DNA of 21,261 nt. It comes from an uncultured Cyanobium sp. GTDB taxonomy: Bacteria; Cyanobacteriota; Cyanobacteriia; PCC-6307; Cyanobiaceae. Location: NCBI GenBank assembly GCA_937919075.1, contig CALFOF010000293.1, forward strand, positions 1 through 21,261. Direction: 5' to 3'. This document shows positions 15,966 through 21,261 of this stretch, piece by piece. A program made the position numbers and the translations under genes. The notes beneath the pieces were generated by a model. The model did not search any database and was not told the DNA's origin. It worked only from the letters and a program-made list of their open reading frames with translations. How positions within the stretch are numbered: the stretch's first letter is position 1; the number at the start of each line of letters is the position of its first letter.

Positions 15966-16373
15966 TTGACAGGTGATCTGATCCCGGCAACGGCTCCTGG
16001 GGGGGCAGCGGCCACCCCCTTTCGCCGTCAGGGTCTGATCACAGCGATGGTGCTGATGGCTGCTGTCGCCTGTGCGCTGCTGGCCCTTGGGTTGCTGCCC
16101 TCCATCGGTGGCGACCCCTACACCCGCCAGACCCTCGACCTGTCCGGTTCGGCCGATCGCGGCAGCAGGCTGTTCTTGATCAACTGCGCCGGCTGCCACG
16201 GCATCGCCGGGCAGGGGCTGGTGGGCCCGAGCCTGCATGGCGTCACCCAGCGCAAGAACGATCGCCAGCTCGTGCAGCAGGTGGTGAGCGGCCGCACCCC
16301 GCCCATGCCCCGCTTCCAGCCTGATCCCCAGGCCATGGCTGACCTGATCGCCCATCTCCACGCACTGGCGTGA
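15966..16373 (+). CDS. cytM: Cytochrome cM
   Basis: This is a membrane-anchored class I c-type cytochrome of the CytM type, a minor cyanobacterial cytochrome linked to stress and dark or mixotrophic growth. One hydrophobic segment (about 24-47) is followed by the haem site NCAGCH (Cys74, Cys77, His78). The likely axial Met is in TPPMPRFQP (Met114). The stretch [21 protein letters not shown] is characteristic of CytM. The start is uncertain: TTG 15966 gives 135 residues, whereas ATG 16047 gives 108, closer to the short CytM of other cyanobacteria. A run of seven G at 15999-16005 lies between them. It is divergent from petG and overlaps the next gene by GTGA. Confidence 0.88.
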
Positions 16374-17170
16374 CAGCCCCTGCGCCCGTTCCCTTGCCAC
16401 TGGTGGTGGTGCTGGTCGAACCTACCGGGCCGCTCAATGTGGGCAGTGCTGCCCGGCTTTGTGCCAACTTCGGCATCAGCGAGCTGCGCCTGGTGGCGCC
16501 CCGCTGTGATCACCTCGGCGATGAAGCCCGCCGCATGGCCGTGCATGCCCAGCCGCTGCTGGAGAAGGCCTTGGTGTTCCCCGGCCTGGCCGCCGCCATC
16601 GCCGATTGCCGCCGCGTTGTGGCAGCCAGCGGTCGGCCGGAGGCAGCCCCGGTGGCCGTGGTGGATCCGCCCGAGGCCTTTGCCTGGCTGGCGGCTGGGG
16701 CTGGAGATGGAGGCGCAGAAGGAAAAAGAGGCGGAGAAGGAGAAGGAGGTGGGGCCGCTGGTATGGGCCCCCGTCCTGGTGACGGTCCCGACAACAGCCC
16801 CGGCGTGGCGGCGCCGGGTGCGGCCGCCCTCGTGTTCGGCCGGGAAGACCGGGGGCTGAGCAACGACGAACTTCTGCAGGCCGGACGGGTGCTGCGCATC
16901 GCCGCCGATCCCGCTTACACCTCGCTCAACCTTTCCCACGCGTTAGCCATCGTGTTGCACGAATGGCACCGGTTCCACGCCCCTCGTCCCGGGCCCTGGC
17001 CTGCCCCCCGCCACGGCGCTGCCCACACCGGTGCGGCGCGCCGATCTGGAAGCGGCGCTGGCCGATGCCCAGGCCCTGCTGTTGGAGGTGGGCTTTCTGC
17101 TGCCGCACACGGCCCATGCCCGCATGGCCAAGGTGCGTGGACTGCTGCAACGGGCCCAGATCGATGCTGA
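16370..17170 (+). CDS. trmJ: TrmJ-family tRNA/rRNA 2'-O-methyltransferase, frameshifted near the 3' end
   Basis: This is a SPOUT methyltransferase of the TrmJ group, whose known members methylate the ribose at tRNA position 32. Motif 1 is VEPTGPLNVGSAARLCANFG (16-35), motif 2 ALVFGREDRGLSNDEL (153-168) and motif 3 IAADPAYTSLNLSHALA (177-193). After residue 211 the protein continues in a non-conserved Gly/Ala/Arg-rich frame up to the stop at 17168-17170. The true family C-terminus lies in another frame at 17010-17237. Removing one C from the six-C run at 17004-17009 joins the frames into 288 residues. A low-complexity insertion sits at about 110-150. GTG 16370 overlaps the cytM stop. The break could be real, programmed or an assembly error. 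Confidence 0.8.
   Translation: MTAPAPVPLPLVVVLVEPTGPLNVGSAARLCANFGISELRLVAPRCDHLGDEARRMAVHAQPLLEKALVFPGLAAAIADCRRVVAASGRPEAAPVAVVDPPEAFAWLAAGAGDGGAEGKRGGEGEGGGAAGMGPRPGDGPDNSPGVAAPGAAALVFGREDRGLSNDELLQAGRVLRIAADPAYTSLNLSHALAIVLHEWHRFHAPRPGPWPAPRHGAAHTGAARRSGSGAGRCPGPAVGGGLSAAAHGPCPHGQGAWTAATGPDRC
16697..16820 (+). other. Low-complexity insertion in the TrmJ homologue
   Basis: Between the end of the first half (DPPEAFAWL) and motif 2 (AALVFGRED) lie about 40 extra residues, Gly/Glu-rich then Pro/Gly-rich. The DNA at about 16700-16760 is a purine-rich run of GGAGAAGGA-like units, unlike its GC-rich surroundings. In another frame the same bases would encode a Lys/Glu-rich repeat. It probably arose by slippage and forms a surface loop. 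Confidence 0.6.
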
Positions 17171-17237
17171 TGAAGTGGCCCTGCTGCGCGGCATGGTCCG
17201 GCAGCTGCGCTGGGCCACCGATCGCCGGACCCCTTAA
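17010..17237 (+). pseudogene. Displaced C-terminal segment of the TrmJ homologue
   Basis: The frame from 17010 encodes ATALPTPVRRADLEAALADA and continues to QLRWATDRRTP before its stop at 17235-17237. The stretch LLLEVGFLLPH...MAKVRGLLQRAQIDADEVALLRGMVRQL matches the helical C-terminal end of TrmJ-type proteins. It has no start codon of its own before GTG 17031 and no ribosome binding site, so it is the separated tail of the upstream gene rather than an independent gene. The break is at or near the C run at 17004-17009. Confidence 0.8.
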
Positions 17238-17258
17238 CGTCCTGCCAATCCTTCTTGC

Positions 17259-18350
17259 TTGTCTGTGCGCTCGGGCCGTCCCCCCCGATCCGGATCCACC
17301 GGCTGGTTTCAGCCCCTGGCCATGGTGCTGCGATTGCTGGTACTGGGCGTCGGCCTCGGTGTGATCACCGGCACGGTGCTCAAACAGCTCGCCCCTCGGA
17401 TGGCCCAGGGCGCGATGGACACGCCGCGCATGGGAGCAGCCAGCACGCCGGTGGCGGCGCTGCAGCAGGGCATCCCACTGGGCAGTTTCGAGCCCCGCAA
17501 GGAGCTCACGGCCCTCAGCGCCCGCTGGAAGGCCCTGGCGGCGGCCCAGAAAGACCTCAAGGTGGGCGGCTACCTGCTGGTGCTCGATGACGGCCGCTTC
17601 GCCCAGCTCAATGCCGACACGCCGCTGCCTGCCGCCAGCTCGATCAAGACGCCGATCCTGCTGGTGGCACTGGAGGATCTCGACCGTGGCAAGTTGCGCT
17701 GGGGCGAACCCCTACCGCTCACCAAAGAGGTGGTGGGCGGTGGCGCCGGCTGGATGGCCAGCCGTCCGCTCGGGACCCGCTTCCCCTTCTACGAGGCGGC
17801 CACCGAGATGATCCGCGTCAGTGACAACAGCGCCACCAACCTGGTGATCAAGCGCGCGGGGGGAAAGCTGGCCATCAATGCCCGCTTTCAGGCGCTGGGC
17901 CTGCCAGCCACCGTGTTGAACAACTGGTTGCCCGATCTGGAGGGCACCAACACCACCAGCCCCCATGACCTCGCCCGCTCCATCGCCTTGGTGGACACCG
18001 GCGCCAAGCTCAGTCCACGGGCACGGGATCACTTCCGCACGATCATGGGCACCTCGCGCACCAACACCCTCCTGCCTGCGGGCGTGCTCAGGGGAATCGG
18101 CGGCAACTCCAGCGATCCCGACAGCGAGCTGCTGGCCCGCGGCATCACCGTGCTCAACAAGACCGGTGATATCGGCATTGCCTACTCCGATGCCGGACTG
18201 ATCGAACTGCCCAATGGCCAGCGGGCCGTGGCGGCGTTCATGGTCAAGGGCCCCTTCAACGATCCCCGTTCCACCGATCTGATCCGGGCGATGGCCGCAG
18301 CCCTGAGTGAAACCCTGATCGGCCGTTCCCCTGCCCCCACCCCGCGATGA
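17259..18350 (+). CDS. Class A beta-lactamase-fold serine hydrolase, membrane-anchored
   Basis: This 363-residue protein has an N-terminal membrane anchor (about 19-42) and a periplasmic serine hydrolase domain of the beta-lactamase/penicillin-binding type. All three active-site elements are present: SxxK at Ser127-Lys130 (ASSIKTP), SDN at 188-190, and KTG at 301-303 (LNKTGDIG). The omega-loop region (NNWLPDLEGTNTTSPHDLA, 221-239) lacks a clear ExxLN motif, so the deacylating Glu of true class A beta-lactamases is not evident. A role in peptidoglycan handling is therefore at least as likely as antibiotic hydrolysis. The start is TTG 17259 or GTG 17265, neither with a good ribosome binding site. 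It ends in an ATGA overlap with the DUF3370 gene. Confidence 0.87.
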   Translation: MSVRSGRPPRSGSTGWFQPLAMVLRLLVLGVGLGVITGTVLKQLAPRMAQGAMDTPRMGAASTPVAALQQGIPLGSFEPRKELTALSARWKALAAAQKDLKVGGYLLVLDDGRFAQLNADTPLPAASSIKTPILLVALEDLDRGKLRWGEPLPLTKEVVGGGAGWMASRPLGTRFPFYEAATEMIRVSDNSATNLVIKRAGGKLAINARFQALGLPATVLNNWLPDLEGTNTTSPHDLARSIALVDTGAKLSPRARDHFRTIMGTSRTNTLLPAGVLRGIGGNSSDPDSELLARGITVLNKTGDIGIAYSDAGLIELPNGQRAVAAFMVKGPFNDPRSTDLIRAMAAALSETLIGRSPAPTPR

Positions 18351-19915
18351 ACCTGCAAGCTCCCCGCAACCGCCGCCTTCAGCGGCTGAGCCCCCTGCTG
18401 CCGGCTCTTGCCGGTGTCGTCCTGGTGCTAAGCGCCGGCGGCAGAGCCGCAGCTGATTCAATGGCCACTCTGGCGGCCAAGCCTTTGGCCAATCCGCTGG
18501 CCAAGCCTGCTGCGGCAGCCCCCGCGACAGCTCAGGCCCCCGCTTCCGCTCCCACCACCGTGCTGCGGCCCCAGCAGGTGCGGCCGCTGCCCGGGACGCT
18601 TGATCAGGTGCCGGTGATCAACGACAACAACCCCGAGCTGATCACGGCGCCCGGCATCCTGCTCTCCACTTTCGATGGGGCCGCCACGCTGGGCGGGCAA
18701 CCCCTCGGTGTCCCGGCAGCCCATCTCAACCGCCCGCTGAAAGGACGCTTCGACCTGTTCAGCCATCACGTGTACGCGGGACGTCCCGAAACCGTCGATT
18801 CCACCCTCTGGCTGGCTGTGGTGGCGGCGCCCAGCGGCTCGCGGCCGGTACGCCTGCAGCTGATCAGCGGTTCCACGGCGCTGTCGCAGGCCACTGACCC
18901 GAAGCAGGCAGACGCCCCCTTCCTGCCCCTGCCGGCGCTGGTTCCCCACGACGGCACTTCTGCGTTTTCTGGGCCGGGCAGCCGGGTGGCTGCTGAATTG
19001 CTGCAGCAGCGCCGCAGCCCTGAGATTCCCGCCCAATGGCAGCTGCCTGCCGGAGAGCTCACCACCTTGGTGGCGGTGCCGATCCCGGTGCGCGGTCTCG
19101 ACCCCCTGCTCAACGGCCGCAACCTGCAGCTGCGGCTGGTGAGCGACGGGCCGGTGCAGGTCGCCACCCTGGCTGCCCTCGGCGGTGACCAGCCCCCCTC
19201 CGCCGCCACCTGGCTGGAGCTGCTGCGCGGTGGCCTGAGTCCCAAGGAACACCAGCCCACCCCGCGCGGCACCAAGGGGCGGATGATCTATTCGCGGGTC
19301 AGCGGCGTGCAGCTGGGCAGCCGCTGGACCGGCACGATTACCGATCCCGGCAGCCCGGTGCTGTCGGTGCGCAGCGCCCCGGTGTCGTGGCCGATCGCGG
19401 GGCTGGAGCTGGGCACCCTGGGCACCGGCCAGGTGCAGACCGCCGAGCTGGATGCCTTCTATCCCGGCACCGCCTGGGCCGCCCACGGCAACTACGGCGT
19501 CGAGTACGACCTGCGTCTGCCGTTGCGCAACGACAGCACCGAAACGAGCGTGCTGGCACTGGCGCTGGAGTCGCCCCGCAAGACTGACAAGCCGTTGGGG
19601 GGGCTCAGCTTCAACGCCACCGAGGCCCGTCCGGTGATGTTCCGCGGCACCGTGGAGGTGAGTGGCCTCGACGATCCCCAGGGGCGGCGGATGGGTCGCC
19701 GCTGGTTCCATCTGGTGCAGCGCCAGGGGCAGCAGGGTCCAGAGCTGGGCCGGGTGCGGCTCCAGCCGGGAGAGCAACGGGAGTTGCGCGTCCGATTGAT
19801 CTATCCAGCCGATGCCACCCCACCCCAGGTGCTCACCTTGCTGCCGGTCCCCGCCCCCCCGGCGGCAACCTCAGCTGTGAAACAATCCGAACCCGTGCCG
19901 AGCTGTCGTCCGTGA
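18347..19915 (+). CDS. DUF3370 family exported protein
   Basis: This 522-residue protein matches the cyanobacterial DUF3370 family, whose function is unknown. An N-terminal signal-like segment (basic residues to 13, hydrophobic core about 16-30, then AAADS) suggests export. An Ala/Pro-rich linker runs to about residue 66, then the conserved part begins (VLRPQQVRPLPGTLDQVPVI). Recognisable family stretches include FDLFSHHVYAG near 145 and NYGVEYDLRLPLRND near 390, consistent with a beta-rich secreted domain. The ATG overlaps the stop of the serine hydrolase gene and its own stop overlaps the chlI start, so it is likely co-translated with both. The pairing with a periplasmic hydrolase hints at a cell-envelope role; this is inference. 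Confidence 0.85.
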   Translation: MNLQAPRNRRLQRLSPLLPALAGVVLVLSAGGRAAADSMATLAAKPLANPLAKPAAAAPATAQAPASAPTTVLRPQQVRPLPGTLDQVPVINDNNPELITAPGILLSTFDGAATLGGQPLGVPAAHLNRPLKGRFDLFSHHVYAGRPETVDSTLWLAVVAAPSGSRPVRLQLISGSTALSQATDPKQADAPFLPLPALVPHDGTSAFSGPGSRVAAELLQQRRSPEIPAQWQLPAGELTTLVAVPIPVRGLDPLLNGRNLQLRLVSDGPVQVATLAALGGDQPPSAATWLELLRGGLSPKEHQPTPRGTKGRMIYSRVSGVQLGSRWTGTITDPGSPVLSVRSAPVSWPIAGLELGTLGTGQVQTAELDAFYPGTAWAAHGNYGVEYDLRLPLRNDSTETSVLALALESPRKTDKPLGGLSFNATEARPVMFRGTVEVSGLDDPQGRRMGRRWFHLVQRQGQQGPELGRVRLQPGEQRELRVRLIYPADATPPQVLTLLPVPAPPAATSAVKQSEPVPSCRP

Positions 19916-21000
19916 GTCAGACCCGCAAGCGCAGGGTGTTCCCCTTCACCGCCATCGTCGGCCAGGAGGAGATGAAGCTCGCCCTGCTGCTGAACGTGAT
20001 CGACCCCCGCATCGGCGGCGTGATGATCATGGGTGACCGGGGCACGGGCAAGTCGACCACCATCCGCGCCCTGGCTGACTTGCTGCCGGAAATCCCGGTG
20101 GTGGCCGGCGACCCCTACAACAGCTCCCCCACCGACCCCGATCTGCAGAGCAGCGAGGTGCGCGCGCGGGCCGAAGCCGGTGAGACCCTGCCGGTGGAAC
20201 CTCGCCAGGTGCCGATGGTGGACCTGCCACTGGGCGCCACCGAAGACCGTCTGTGCGGCACGATCGACATCGAGAAAGCCCTCAGCGAGGGCATCCGGGC
20301 GTTTGAGCCGGGCTTGCTGGCCAAGGCCAACCGCGGTCTGCTCTACGTCGATGAGGTGAACCTGCTCGACGACCACCTGGTGGACGTGCTGCTGGATTCG
20401 GCCGCCTCGGGCTGGAACACAGTGGAGCGGGAAGGGGTGAGCGTGCGCCACCCGGCGCGTTTCGTGCTGATCGGCTCCGGCAACCCGGAGGAAGGGGAGC
20501 TGCGGCCCCAGCTGCTCGACCGCTTCGGCATGAGCGTGGAGGTGCGCACCGTGCGTGATCCCGAGTTACGGGTGCAGGTGGTGGACCAGCGCACCGGCTT
20601 CGACGCCGACCCCGAGGCCTTCAGCGTGCAGGTGCAGGAGGTCCAGGAGGCCCTGCAGGCGCGGGTGGTGGAGGCCCAGAACCGCTTGCCCTCAGTGGTG
20701 ATCGACGACGACCTGCGGGTGCGCATCTCGGCGGTGTGCGGCGAACTGGATGTGGACGGCCTACGCGGTGACATCGTCACCAACCGGGCGGCCCGGGCCC
20801 TGGCCGCCTTCGAGCACCGCAACGAAGTCACCGACGACGATGTGGCCCGTGTGGTGGCCTGCTGCCTGCGCCATCGCCTGCGCAAGGATCCGCTGGAGCA
20901 GATCGACACCGGCGACCGGGTGATCAAGATGTTCTGCAAGGTGTTTGAGCGGCCCGAGCCAAGCGACCGCAGCGCTTTCGAGCTGGCCCTCGCGGCCTAG
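19912..21000 (+). CDS. chlI: Magnesium chelatase ATPase subunit I
   Basis: ChlI is the AAA+ subunit that, with ChlD and ChlH, inserts magnesium into protoporphyrin IX, the first step committed to chlorophyll. The 362-residue protein opens RRVFPFTAIVGQEEMK. It has Walker A GDRGTGKST at 41-49 and Walker B LLYVDEVNLL with Asp147-Glu148. The sensor region is GSGNPEEGELRPQLLDRFG, and the C-terminal helical lid carries NRAARALAAFE. Length is typical of cyanobacterial ChlI. It starts at GTG 19912, overlapping the DUF3370 stop (GTGA), and its TAG shares one base with the ruvC start. No chlD or chlH is in the window. Confidence 0.97.
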   Translation: MSQTRKRRVFPFTAIVGQEEMKLALLLNVIDPRIGGVMIMGDRGTGKSTTIRALADLLPEIPVVAGDPYNSSPTDPDLQSSEVRARAEAGETLPVEPRQVPMVDLPLGATEDRLCGTIDIEKALSEGIRAFEPGLLAKANRGLLYVDEVNLLDDHLVDVLLDSAASGWNTVEREGVSVRHPARFVLIGSGNPEEGELRPQLLDRFGMSVEVRTVRDPELRVQVVDQRTGFDADPEAFSVQVQEVQEALQARVVEAQNRLPSVVIDDDLRVRISAVCGELDVDGLRGDIVTNRAARALAAFEHRNEVTDDDVARVVACCLRHRLRKDPLEQIDTGDRVIKMFCKVFERPEPSDRSAFELALAA

Positions 21001-21261
21001 TGCGCATCCTCGGCATCGATCCCGGCCTTGCCCGTGTCGGCTACGGCGTGATCGAGACCGGCCCGCCCCAGCAGATGCTCGACTGCGGCATGATCCAGAC
21101 CCTTCCCGGCCGCTCCGATGGCGCGCGAATGGTGGAGATCGCCCGCGATCTGCGCTGGCTCGTGCGGCGCTGGCGCCCTGAGCTGGCCTCGGTGGAGAAG
21201 TTTTTCTTCTATCGCCCCAGCACCACGATCTCGGTGGTGCAGGCCAGGGGGGTGGTGATCA
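21000..21261 (+). CDS. ruvC: Holliday junction resolvase RuvC (partial, cut by window end)
   Basis: RuvC cleaves Holliday junctions during recombinational repair, working with RuvAB. The visible 87 residues begin MRILGIDPGLARVGYGVIE, with the first catalytic Asp at 7 in the RNase H-like fold. The second acidic residue is in ASVEKFFFYRPSTTISVVQARGV, matching the conserved segment around the active-site Glu. GTG 21000 is the start, with its first base shared with the chlI stop (TAGTG). The 3' part, including the last two catalytic residues, lies outside the window. Confidence 0.95.
   Translation, partial: MRILGIDPGLARVGYGVIETGPPQQMLDCGMIQTLPGRSDGARMVEIARDLRWLVRRWRPELASVEKFFFYRPSTTISVVQARGVVI

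Overview
This window reads as chromosomal DNA of a GC-rich picocyanobacterium of the Synechococcus/Cyanobium group. The evidence is a set of cyanobacterial markers: petG of the cytochrome b6f complex, cytochrome cM (cytM), the Mg-chelatase subunit chlI, a lycopene cyclase, a CURT1/CAAD thylakoid membrane protein, a CBS-less GuaB3 protein, a DUF3370 protein, and a cyanobacterial Yfr1 small RNA lying between guaB3 and trxA. At least three HIP1 octamers (GCGATCGC at 2415, 8517 and 11501) agree with this. Coding density is very high and GC is well above half, so long antisense open frames are common and were treated as shadows. I see no tRNA, rRNA, CRISPR array, prophage or insertion sequence.

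Layout. Positions 36-3194 (minus strand) hold an NYN-domain protein, leuA and a sugar-type ABC permease; the last two overlap by GTGA. Divergently, 3392-5478 (plus) hold a GH57 branching-enzyme-like protein and a universal stress protein. Positions 5524-9440 (minus) hold gyrA followed by lycopene cyclase, whose only sensible start is a CTG overlapping the gyrA stop. Positions 9537-12814 (plus) hold a DUF39-family protein lacking the two family cysteines, a CURT1/CAAD protein and guaB3. Positions 12815-13049 form the richest non-coding region: Yfr1 with its intact ACTCCTCACAC motif and terminator, a twin-hairpin repeat at its promoter, and a perfect 9-bp inverted repeat over the likely trxA promoter. 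Positions 13050-15744 (plus) hold trxA, a LOG-family protein, hisH and rsmD. petG (minus, 15778-15891) converges on rsmD and diverges from cytM. From cytM to the window end (15966-21261, plus) runs a tightly packed set: cytM, a frameshifted TrmJ-family tRNA methyltransferase, a class A beta-lactamase-fold serine hydrolase, a DUF3370 protein, chlI and the start of ruvC. Four of the five junctions overlap by one to four bases.

The genes are mainly housekeeping: leucine, histidine and purine metabolism, DNA topology and recombination, RNA modification, photosynthetic electron transport, pigment synthesis and glycogen structure. I see no clear new multi-gene system. The most interesting points are Yfr1 and its duplicated hairpin, the cysteine-less DUF39 protein, the operator-like repeat before trxA, the CTG start of crtL, the C-run frameshift plus low-complexity insertion in the TrmJ homologue, and the duplicated rsmD start that creates a five-codon mini-ORF.
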